Shown: positions 32,826-40,913 of the stretch, one piece after another | How positions within the stretch are numbered: position 1 is the stretch's first letter | How the letters are laid out: each line of letters begins with the position of its first letter | Assembly (NCBI GenBank): GCA_019186845.1 | Contig: JABARW010000016.1 | Span: 1-64,000 of the forward strand | Reading direction: 5' to 3' | Origin: Planctomycetota bacterium | GTDB taxonomy: Bacteria > Planctomycetota > UBA8742 > UBA2392 | Length of the DNA stretch: 64,000 bases | Program-made: the position numbers and the translations under genes | The notes under the pieces: model-generated | Seen by the model: only the letters and a program-made list of their open reading frames with translations | Databases searched by the model: none | What the model was told of the DNA's origin: nothing

Positions 32826-35800
32826 TCACCGGGTTTCGAAGAACTTTGCGAGGCGCGGCTCGCCGGCCAACTGCGAAAGCAGCGGGTCTGACTTGATGCG
32901 AACGCGGTTCATGTAGCCATCCTCAAAGGCGTCCATCAGGCACTGCACGGCGCGGCTGCGCGAAGCGGCAGCCGCAATACCGCTTTGGCCCTCCATCAGA
33001 CGCAGTTGGCCCTGAGCCTGCAGCATGTGGTCGGCAGGAAGCAGGTTGCGGCCGATGCGCGCAATCAGCGTGGCATCGATGCGGAACAGGTGCAGCCAGC
33101 GCTGGGGGTTGGCGCCGCTGACGGCAAGAATGCGGGCGATATCCAGGCGGTCGCGAGCATCGGGCACGCCGGTCAACTGCATCAACTCGGGGTAGCGGCG
33201 CGCGTGGTCGGCCCAGCTCGCAAGCTGGCCGCGCCACTCCTCGGGCAGTGCGGCAGGCGCGGCTTCAAGTTCAACAAACAGGGGCTGGGCCGCCACAAAA
33301 TCGCCCTTCATGGTCAAGGCCCTGGCCTTGAGCAACTGCGCCAGGGGGGGCCTGGCCGGCAAGGCCAGCACTCTCTGGGACAGCCGCACCATTTCATCGT
33401 ATTCGTGGGACTGAAGCAGAATCCGCCCCGCCGTGCCGAGGGCCTTGGTGCCCTGCCCCTGCCCCTCCTTGATCATGGCCTCAACGAGATTCTCAAGGCG
33501 GCTGTAATCGCCAATGCTGGAGGTCAGCTCCACCTCCATGAGGTTCACCATCAACGGGTCCATGCCTCGCGCCTGCCGCATGGATCGCACGTGTTCGGCC
33601 GCCTGGGTGAGATTGCCTTCGCGCACGCAGATGCCCAGGAGCAAGCGGTGGGCTTCGCCATAGCTGGGATAGAGCGTGATGGCCTGGCGTAGATCGGCAA
33701 TGGCCGCTTCGCTCTTCTCGCCCTGAACGAGCTTGGCCCGCGCGAAGTAGCCGCGCGGGTCATAGGGGAAGCGCTGGCAGAATTCGTTCCAGGGATCGAT
33801 ACGGGTCATCTTGTTGTCGGAGGCCTCGGCGTAACGCGAATCCAGCCAGGCCAGGACGGGCAGGTTGGGTTTGAGTTCACGGGCTTTTTCAAGGTAATTG
33901 CGGTTGCGTCGTGCGATGGTTTTCAGGCTGGCGCGGGCGCGTGTTCCACCCGAGTAATCGAACATGGCGAGCAACGCATATATCTCCCAGAGCGGCGTGC
34001 CCTCGCTTTGGGACTCCAGCTTGCGCAATTCGTCGGCAAACTGGTCCAACTCGCGCAGGAACGCAAAGGCATCGAGCTTCTGGTGAGACTCTCCAAGGTC
34101 CACAAAGAGCTGCGCGATCTTCGCGTACATCGAACCGGGCTCGGCGGCATCCCGCACGGGTACGAAGCGGCGGAACACCTCCTCCAGGCTGTTGGCCAGG
34201 GTGTCAGACAGCACTTTGCGCTGCAGGTCGTACATGGCAAAGCTCATCAGCGCTTCCACATGGCCACGCCCGGTCTCCGCCGCGGTGAGTCGATCAGCCT
34301 CGGCGAGGTGGTCCAGCGCTTCGTCGTCATGACCGAGGTCGGCCAGCACGGCCCCCAGCTCGAGATGGGCCTGGGCAAAGGCGGGGTCAAGCCTGATGGC
34401 TTCAGCGTAATGCTCGGCAGCCTGCTGCCAGCTGGTGGCGCGCATGGCGTAATTCGAAATCGTGGCGCTGCGCGCCCGCAAGTCGGCGGCCTTGCTGTAG
34501 GGCCCCAGGGCAGCCCGGCGCGCCGCCAGCTTGGCGGCCTCGCGGCGCTCTTGCTCGGCCTTCTCTTTCTCGAGGCGGGCCGAACGGTCCGCCTGCTCGC
34601 GTGCCAGTTGCTCCGCCTTGAGTGCACGGTCGGCCTCGGCTGCCTTGCCGCGCTCGAGGTCCAGTTCGCGTTGCTGCGACGTGGCCTGCTCCATGGCGAA
34701 CTGCGCCTGCACCGCGGCGGCCACGCCCAAGCCGAGCAGCAGAACGACCGTGACCAGGGTCCAAACGGCGGCGCGGGTGGGGTTGCGCTTGCCCCATTTC
34801 AACATGCGCGCCACGAAGTGGTCGCGGCGGGCGGAAACGGGCAAGGCGCCCTGGTAGTTCTCAAGGTCGCGCTTGAAGTCGCGCACGGTGGGGTAGCGCC
34901 GCTCGCGCTTTTCGGCCATGGCCTTGATCGCAATGGCCACGAGTTCCGGCGCGTGGCGGCGCGCCCTTTCCCGGCCGGCCTCTGAGAACGCGCGGGCCAG
35001 GTCCTTGTCGGCCAATACTTCCTCCAGTTTCTGGCGCGGAGGCAGCAAGCGATGCTCGCGTGCCGCTTCCAGGGCGGCCGTCATGGTCGGGGCCAGGAAG
35101 GGCGGCACGAGGCACAGCGTCTCGTAAAGCATGGCGCCCAGGCAGAAAACATCAGTGCGCTGGTCTACGTGGCTGATCTCTCCGCGGGCCTGCTCGGGCG
35201 ACATGTAGGCAGGCGTGCCGGAGACGGTGCCCTCACGGGTGCGCGTCGAGTCGTCATCCGAGGCCCCAAGGCTGACGTCAAGCTTGTAGCCCTCGGCGTC
35301 GGTCGCCTGCGAGTCAACCTGCTTGGCAAGGCCCCAGTCCATGACGAGGACTTCACCGAACTCGCCCACCATGATGTTTTCGGGCTTGAGGTCTCGATGC
35401 ACTATGCCCTTGGAATGGGCGAACTCAATGGCGTCGCAAACCTTAAGCAGCACATTCAGAAGGTGGGCCGGAGTGAACTCGGCCAGCGTGGGAGCATGAC
35501 CCTGCCGCAACTTGTCGAGCACGCCCCGAAGCGAGCGCCCCCTGACGCGCTTCATGGTGAAGTAAACGCGGCCCTGGCTGTCGAGGCCCAACTCGTGCAC
35601 CGGCACGATGTTGGGGTGTTCCAGCGAACCCGTAAGCTGGGCCTCGGCGATGAAGCGTTCCACGGGGCCTGTGGACACCCTGCCCTGCCCCCCGCCATCA
35701 CTGCCCGAGCCGCTGCCGCTCTTGCGCGTGTCGCGCAGCAGCACCTTCATGGCCACTTTTCGGTCCAGATCTGAGTCGTGGACTTCGAGCACGGCGCCCA

Positions 35801-36062
35801 TGCCGCCTCGCGCGATTTCGTGCAGCACGCGATAACGCTCGGACTCGTGGTGACCCGTGGCCAGCTCGCTGCGGGCCTCCGCGGCGGCCTTCCTGGCTGT
35901 CTTCTCGCTCAGGCCGTCAAGATCCAGGAGGGTGCTGCCGCCTGCGGCAAAGGCGGCCACCTGAGAGTCGCCCACCCGCTGCATGGACGCCATGGAATCC
36001 AGCTCGAGAAAACCCGAGTTGAGCTCCAGGGTGGAATTGCGGTTTTCGTCGCTGCCGTCCAT
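32826..36062 (-). CDS. Ser/Thr protein kinase with membrane helix and TPR-like C-terminus
   Basis: A 1078-residue Hanks-type kinase. The kinase domain (about 77-400) has GRGGMG-like ARGGMGAV, catalytic Lys106 (VAMKVL), HRDLKPEN (222-229), metal motif DWG (242-244) in place of DFG, and GTPAYMSPEQA. One membrane helix (about 440-465) follows, then an EQ/AK-rich coiled coil and a helical TPR-like domain to the end (YAEAIRLDPAFAQAHLELGAVLADLG). The N-terminal 75 residues contain short repeated TLLDLD/TLELNS motifs shared with the next kinase. Typical planctomycete receptor-like kinase; the ligand and targets are unknown. The ATG at 36062 has only a weak ribosome site. Confidence 0.9.
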   Translation of the reverse strand: MDGSDENRNSTLELNSGFLELDSMASMQRVGDSQVAAFAAGGSTLLDLDGLSEKTARKAAAEARSELATGHHESERYRVLHEIARGGMGAVLEVHDSDLDRKVAMKVLLRDTRKSGSGSGSDGGGQGRVSTGPVERFIAEAQLTGSLEHPNIVPVHELGLDSQGRVYFTMKRVRGRSLRGVLDKLRQGHAPTLAEFTPAHLLNVLLKVCDAIEFAHSKGIVHRDLKPENIMVGEFGEVLVMDWGLAKQVDSQATDAEGYKLDVSLGASDDDSTRTREGTVSGTPAYMSPEQARGEISHVDQRTDVFCLGAMLYETLCLVPPFLAPTMTAALEAAREHRLLPPRQKLEEVLADKDLARAFSEAGRERARRHAPELVAIAIKAMAEKRERRYPTVRDFKRDLENYQGALPVSARRDHFVARMLKWGKRNPTRAAVWTLVTVVLLLGLGVAAAVQAQFAMEQATSQQRELDLERGKAAEADRALKAEQLAREQADRSARLEKEKAEQERREAAKLAARRAALGPYSKAADLRARSATISNYAMRATSWQQAAEHYAEAIRLDPAFAQAHLELGAVLADLGHDDEALDHLAEADRLTAAETGRGHVEALMSFAMYDLQRKVLSDTLANSLEEVFRRFVPVRDAAEPGSMYAKIAQLFVDLGESHQKLDAFAFLRELDQFADELRKLESQSEGTPLWEIYALLAMFDYSGGTRARASLKTIARRNRNYLEKARELKPNLPVLAWLDSRYAEASDNKMTRIDPWNEFCQRFPYDPRGYFARAKLVQGEKSEAAIADLRQAITLYPSYGEAHRLLLGICVREGNLTQAAEHVRSMRQARGMDPLMVNLMEVELTSSIGDYSRLENLVEAMIKEGQGQGTKALGTAGRILLQSHEYDEMVRLSQRVLALPARPPLAQLLKARALTMKGDFVAAQPLFVELEAAPAALPEEWRGQLASWADHARRYPELMQLTGVPDARDRLDIARILAVSGANPQRWLHLFRIDATLIARIGRNLLPADHMLQAQGQLRLMEGQSGIAAAASRSRAVQCLMDAFEDGYMNRVRIKSDPLLSQLAGEPRLAKFFETR

Positions 36063-36118
36063 GGAGCTATGCTCGAGTGCCTCTCGCAGTCCGCCGCCAG
36101 AATCGGTAGCCCGGACTT

Positions 36119-36227
36119 GCTGACAGGAAACAACGGCCGGAGCGTCGGGCAAAGCCCGCCACCCCGCCGGCCCGTCCAGTCAGGCGGGCCAAACCGACTG
36201 CCGCAAACCCTTGGATCAGCAGTCTGA
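36119..36227 (+). repeat. dispersed structured intergenic repeat, copy C
   Basis: Aligns with the 3' two-thirds of 57821-57962 in the same orientation: GTCGGGCAAAGCCCG, CCGCCGGCCCGT, GCGGGCCA, then GACTGCCG...GCAGTCTG as the arms of a terminal hairpin. The 5' part is more diverged. It lies between the two kinase genes. Confidence 0.75.
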
Positions 36228-36319
36228 CAATGGTGCCCCCGCGCGCCCTTTTCTCACGGGCCGCAGAGTGTATCGCTCCTGTTTAACACCCGACAGTGCC
36301 GCGGGTTGCCTCAAAGATA

Positions 36320-39300
36320 CTACTCGAATTCGACCAACAGAGCCTTCCATTGCTCCATTTCGTGCAGCGGTGCGAACTGACTGTCGGCTTTCAGCTCCTT
36401 TACGGACAAGCCCCGCTGAAGTGCCAGACGAAGCAGCGCGATGCAAGTCAGCTTGTGTTGCTCCAATCGGGTTTCGAGCGGCGGAGCCGTCGGAGACTTG
36501 GGTGCATCCTCCGCCGCGCCCTGTTTCAAAGCCTCAAGCGCCCGAAGTTCGTACACCGCATAAAAGTAAGCCGCCTGCAGATCCAGCGCGGCATCACCGA
36601 AGTCCTGGCGCGCCTTGCGGCCCCAGGCTGAGGCATGGCGCCAGCGCCCCTTGTAGGCCTCGGCGAATGCCAGATCGTAGCACTCTGCGGCACCACCGGG
36701 CTGGCGGTTCTCAGTGCGCAAGGCCTCGGCGCGCAGGAGGCGACGCATGCGGTCGAGGGCGCCCGTGATCGTGGCGTTATCGGGAACCAGTTCGTTGGCT
36801 CTCTCATAGGCCTTGGCCGCTTCGGCGTACTGATCGAGCCCCTCTTCCGCCGTGCCAAGAAAGAACTGGGCGTTGGCGTCCTTGGGCGCGTGCTCGATGT
36901 ACCTGAGCGCGCAGAGCTTCGCATCGGCCCAGCGCTTGAGCTTGACGGCCGCGCGTGTCGCGTGGGAGGCGCCGCGGCCAAAGCCCGCATCTGCGGCAAA
37001 AGCCTTGAGCCAGGCCTCCAGCGCCGCGGCATCGTCGCCCTTAAGCTGCAACGTGGCCCCCAGGTAGTAAAGCGCAATGGCCGAGTCGGGCTTGAGCTTG
37101 AGCCGCTCGGCCGCAAGCACGGCAACCTCATCCACCTGCTGGAGGTTGAAGTGGGCGCTGCACAGGTGATCGAAAGGCTCGTCCCACTGCGGGCTCAAGG
37201 CCACGGCCTGGCCCAGCGACTTCACGGCTTCCGCATGGCGGTTCTGAAGCGCCAGCGAGCGGCCATGCCAGTGGTAGCCGGTGGCCTCCTCCGGAAACTC
37301 GCGAATGTAGGCCGCTGTCTCCTCCTCGGTCTGCTTGAACTTGCGCAGATAGGCGAGCTGGTTGAAGTACTCGAAGGCGTAGCTGGGCTCGGAGCGATGG
37401 AGATCAAACCCCGTTCGCAGTGAAGCCAGCGCCTTTTCATGCTCGCCCAGTTCACGCTGCGCCAGGCCAAGACTGATCCAGGACAGAGCGTCGTCGGGCC
37501 TCAGTTCAGTGGCCCGAAGCGCGTAGGCGTGGGCCTTCTTGGGGTCCTGGGCTCGCCGCGCAGCGCGCGAGGCGTTGCAGAGCGGCGCGATGCGGTCTTT
37601 CTTCAGGGCCAGGCTTTGCTCATAGGCGTCCAGGGCTTCGGCATACTGCCCCAGGGCATAGAGGCAGTTGCCGTACTCGTTCCAAAGTTCGAAGGCCTTG
37701 GGATGCTCCTTGAGCGTTTCATAGGCCAGTACGCAACCCTCAGCGTATTGCCCGCGCCGGTAATGAATCGTGACCAGGTTGCTCGGAGGGCCGTAGTTCC
37801 ACGGCATCAGTTCCCTGGCCCGGTTCAGGTCCTGTTCGGCTGAGTCGATGTCCCCGGCAGCAAGGTGTGCCGTGCCGCGCTCGTTGTACAGCAGCCCGCT
37901 GGACTGGTGACGCAGCAGTCCCTCGGTCAAGGCGCGCACGGCCAGCTTCGGGTCGTGCAGCAAGTTGGGCTCTCGGCCGTTCTCCTTCATGCGCCGCGCA
38001 TAGACGCTGCCCTCGAGGTACCAGGGCTCCCACAGAGTACGGTCCATATTCTGGGCTCGGCCGGCCAGCAGCAGAGCGGTATCGAGGCGGTCGCCCAGCA
38101 GGGCCACAAAGCCCAAGCCTACAACGGCGTAGGGACTCTCCGGGTCTACCGTGGCAGCCTGCTCGTAGAGCCGGGCCGCGGCCATCACGTCGCCTTCAAT
38201 GATACGTTTGACATCCGCCGCATAGACCAGGGCGCGGGCATCGCCTTTGCCGCCCTGACGCGTCTGGGATTCGTGGGCCTGCACGAACAGTCCTGCCGCG
38301 CGGGCATCCTCAAACCACTGATAGAGCAGGGCCAGTTCGAAGCTCGCCTCGGGAAACTCGGGGTCTTCCTTCAGGGCTTCCGAGAACGAGGACTCGGCCA
38401 GGCTGAAGGCGTTGGCGCGCAGCTCGCGCTCGCGGATACTGCGGGCGCGCGCGGCATGATCTCGACCGCGATTGTAGAGCTGTGTCGCCCGCGCACGCTG
38501 AAGCAGGGCCTTTTCGCGGGCCATGGCCGCTTCCTTGGCCTGCTGCTCGACGCGCGCCTTTTCTTCGAAGGCGGCCATGGCCTTCTTCTCCGAGCGTTCG
38601 CGCTCAAGCTCGGCCTGCATGCCCTTGTCGCTCTCGGCCCGGGCACGGCGCTCGGCTTCCAGCAGGGTCTGCCTGGACTCAGCTTCGCGCATGGAGGCAT
38701 CGGCCAGCACCCAACCCAGCACCGTTGCCGCCACGAGCACTATGGCGAAAGCCGCCGAGGCCGATGCGGCAAGGGTGGGATGGCGCCGCACCCACTTGGC
38801 CGCGCGCACAGCCAGGGGGTCGCGCCTCACGCTGACGGGGCGGCCCGCGACGAAATTCTCCACGTCGCGCTGCATGTCGCGAACGCTGGCATAGCGATCA
38901 GCGGGATCGACGGAAAGTGCCTTCATGGCCACGGCCGCCAGCTCCGCCGGAATGCGGCCGCCGGGCAAGTGGGCCAGTCGGTAGCGGATAGTGGGATCCT
39001 TGGCGGCCCGTGTCAGGGGCTCGATTATGCGCCCTTCGGCCGCGCTTGCGATGAGTTGCGTGGCGTCGGAACCCTCATAGGGTGGCCGCAGACACAGAAA
39101 TTCATAGAGCATGGCGCCCAGCGCGAACACATCGGTGCGTGCGTCGATACGTGCAAGCTGACCGCGCGCCTGTTCCGGCGCCATGTAGGCGGGGGTTCCC
39201 ACCACCGTACCGTCGAGGGTGAACTCGGGGCTGGACTCTCCAGCGGCGCGGCGCTCGGTGCTGTCAGTTTCTACGCTGGAGGGCACCGCGTCGGCGGGGC

Positions 39301-40159
39301 GACTGAGCACCCGCGACAGTCCCCAGTCCATGACGAGCACCTCGCCAAAGGCCCCCAGCATGACGTTGGCGGGCTTGAGATCGCGGTGAACCACCTGGTG
39401 GGCGTGGGCAAACGAAAGAGCCTCGCAGATTTTCAGAAAGACGGCCAGCATGCGGTCGAGGGGGTACTCGGCCAAAGCCTGTCTATCGCCGGCGCGCAGG
39501 CGGCGAACGACTTCGCTCAGGGGCACGCCTTTGACCATCTTCATGGTAAAGAACACCCGTCCCTGCGCGTCGCAGCCCAGCTCGTGGACCGGAACGATAC
39601 CCGGGTGCTCCAACTGGCCGGTGACCTGGGCCTCCTCAATGAAGCGACGAAGCTCACGCTGGCTTCGTTCACTGTGGCCGTCCGTACGATCGGGGCGCAA
39701 CACCTTCATGGCCACGTCGCGGCGCAGATCGGTGTCCCGCACGCGGAGCACCACGCCCATGCCGCCGCGTCCCAGTTCACTCCTGGGCTCGTAGCGGCTC
39801 TGGGGCATGGCCGACGCTCGCAACCTCTCGGTAAAGCTTTTCTCCCTGCTGTTGGCATGGGCAGCGGTGGTCTGGTTCGAAGGCGCGGACGCAGCCTCCA
39901 GTTCAACACCGTCGGTCAGGGATGTGCCCGTGATATGTGCCAGCCGTCCGATGGCACTGGCGTGCCCCTGGGAGGCGTCCAGACTGAGCAGGGTTTCGCC
40001 GTGCGGAGTGGAAGCCACGCCGGCACTGAGATCGAGCAGCGTTTCCTGTCCTTCATAACCCTGGAGAATCCGCAGTTCTTCGTCGGGTCCCCGGTCCGGT
40101 GGCTTTGTCACGATCCGCTCCCTGCTGGACGGCCGGACAGTATGTTCAACGGGCGACAT
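36320..40159 (-). CDS. Ser/Thr protein kinase with membrane helix and long TPR domain
   Basis: A 1279-residue kinase, paralogue of the gene upstream. Kinase domain about 123-450: GRGGMGVV (130-137), Lys152, HRDLKPAN (258-265), DWG (278-280) and GTPAYMAPEQARG. The membrane helix is near residue 490-515, followed by a coiled coil and about 700 residues of TPR repeats (GLGFVALLGDRLDTALLLAGRAQNMDR; AYALRATELRPDDALSWISLGLAQ). The N-terminus bears ETLLDLSAG and ETLLSLDAS, matching the short motif in the other kinase. Start ATG 40159 is taken; a GTG at codon 18 is possible. It is divergent from the peroxiredoxin gene (about 155 bases). Confidence 0.9.
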   Translation of the reverse strand: MSPVEHTVRPSSRERIVTKPPDRGPDEELRILQGYEGQETLLDLSAGVASTPHGETLLSLDASQGHASAIGRLAHITGTSLTDGVELEAASAPSNQTTAAHANSREKSFTERLRASAMPQSRYEPRSELGRGGMGVVLRVRDTDLRRDVAMKVLRPDRTDGHSERSQRELRRFIEEAQVTGQLEHPGIVPVHELGCDAQGRVFFTMKMVKGVPLSEVVRRLRAGDRQALAEYPLDRMLAVFLKICEALSFAHAHQVVHRDLKPANVMLGAFGEVLVMDWGLSRVLSRPADAVPSSVETDSTERRAAGESSPEFTLDGTVVGTPAYMAPEQARGQLARIDARTDVFALGAMLYEFLCLRPPYEGSDATQLIASAAEGRIIEPLTRAAKDPTIRYRLAHLPGGRIPAELAAVAMKALSVDPADRYASVRDMQRDVENFVAGRPVSVRRDPLAVRAAKWVRRHPTLAASASAAFAIVLVAATVLGWVLADASMREAESRQTLLEAERRARAESDKGMQAELERERSEKKAMAAFEEKARVEQQAKEAAMAREKALLQRARATQLYNRGRDHAARARSIRERELRANAFSLAESSFSEALKEDPEFPEASFELALLYQWFEDARAAGLFVQAHESQTRQGGKGDARALVYAADVKRIIEGDVMAAARLYEQAATVDPESPYAVVGLGFVALLGDRLDTALLLAGRAQNMDRTLWEPWYLEGSVYARRMKENGREPNLLHDPKLAVRALTEGLLRHQSSGLLYNERGTAHLAAGDIDSAEQDLNRARELMPWNYGPPSNLVTIHYRRGQYAEGCVLAYETLKEHPKAFELWNEYGNCLYALGQYAEALDAYEQSLALKKDRIAPLCNASRAARRAQDPKKAHAYALRATELRPDDALSWISLGLAQRELGEHEKALASLRTGFDLHRSEPSYAFEYFNQLAYLRKFKQTEEETAAYIREFPEEATGYHWHGRSLALQNRHAEAVKSLGQAVALSPQWDEPFDHLCSAHFNLQQVDEVAVLAAERLKLKPDSAIALYYLGATLQLKGDDAAALEAWLKAFAADAGFGRGASHATRAAVKLKRWADAKLCALRYIEHAPKDANAQFFLGTAEEGLDQYAEAAKAYERANELVPDNATITGALDRMRRLLRAEALRTENRQPGGAAECYDLAFAEAYKGRWRHASAWGRKARQDFGDAALDLQAAYFYAVYELRALEALKQGAAEDAPKSPTAPPLETRLEQHKLTCIALLRLALQRGLSVKELKADSQFAPLHEMEQWKALLVEFE

Positions 40160-40314
40160 CGGAGAAAGCGGCTTGTAGCACCTTTTGCCCTTTCACCTCG
40201 GTTCTCGATGCAAGGTCTTGACACCAGAACTTGACCCGCGAGGCGAAATTGCAAGAGTTGCGCGGCTATTTCGTCATGAACGCCGGAGTTTCCGGCCCAA
40301 CCTCAGGAGCCCAT

Positions 40315-40845
40315 ATGGCTGTCAACGTCGGACAAAAGGCCCCGGCATTCGCCGGCAAGGCGGTAGTCGGGGGCGCATTCAAGGACATCAAACTCGAGGA
40401 CTACAAGGGCAAGTGGGTCGTGCTCTGGTTCTATCCCCTGGCCTTCACTCCTGTCTGAGGAACCGAGGTTCCTGGGTTCCAGGAAAAGCTCGGAGAGTTT
40501 GAGAAGCTAAACGCCACCGTGATTGGTTGCTCGGTGGACAGCTGGTTTGCCAACAAAGCCTGGGTGGAAAGCGGCACGCTGGCGGGCGGCATCAAGAAGC
40601 TCGACTACGCGCTGCTCAGCGACCTTTCAAAGAACATCGCGCGCGACTACGGAGTCCTCAATGAGACCACGGGGTTTGCCATGCGCGGCACATTCCTGAT
40701 CGACCCCAACGGCGTGGTGCAGGCCTATTCCGTGAACCCGGCTGCCCTGGGCCGTGACGTGGACGCCATCCTGCGCGACCTCGCCGCATTGAGCCTGGGC
40801 AAGCCCTGCCCAGTCAACTGGAAGCCGGGCAAGCCTACGCTGTAA
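40315..40845 (+). CDS. selenocysteine-containing peroxiredoxin (typical 2-Cys type)
   Basis: A 176-residue AhpC/Prx1-like peroxiredoxin interrupted by an in-frame TGA at codon 48. The TGA falls exactly where the peroxidatic Cys should be: PLAFTPV-(TGA)-GTEV matches the family PxxxTxxC. The rest of the frame is intact past the TGA, with [16 protein letters not shown] (active-site Arg124) and a C-terminal GKPCPVNW whose Cys165 is the resolving Cys. A 7-bp hairpin of SECIS type follows the TGA. It therefore reads as Sec48. It would reduce peroxides, using Sec then Cys165 and a thiol reductant. AGGAG lies 5 bases before ATG 40315. Usual residue after the Cys is Pro; here Gly. A chance nonsense mutation is the main alternative. 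Confidence 0.85.
40456..40485 (+). promoter_or_regulatory. candidate bacterial SECIS element with its UGA codon
   Basis: TGA 40456-40458 is followed by TTCCTGG (40469-40475), loop GTT (40476-40478), and CCAGGAA (40479-40485): a perfect 7-bp stem with G at the first loop position. The loop begins 17 bases after the TGA, inside the usual 16-37 range for elements recognised by SelB. Confidence 0.75.
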
Positions 40846-40880
40846 GCAGCGCCGGCCTCATCGAGCAGCCGTGGTGCATT

Positions 40881-40910
40881 CGCCGGCCGGGCCTCAGGGC
40901 CCGGCCGGCG
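40881..40910. terminator. bidirectional terminator hairpin
   Basis: A perfect 13-bp GC-only stem with TCAG loop between the convergent peroxiredoxin and zinc-ribbon genes. It can serve both; T-tracts are absent. Confidence 0.55.
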
Positions 40911-40913
40911 CAG

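Noticed and set aside
37865-40234. Long open frame (about 790 codons) on the plus strand across the large kinase gene
   Set aside because: It is antisense to a clear kinase-TPR gene. High GC content leaves long stop-free frames on the opposite strand; the translation is His/Gly/Gln-rich and shows no domain.
40456-40458. TGA in the peroxiredoxin as an ordinary nonsense mutation or read error
   Set aside because: Considered, not excluded. A random stop would rarely land on the one codon for the catalytic Cys, keep both flanks intact and be followed by a perfect 7-bp hairpin at the proper distance. Needs the presence of sel genes.
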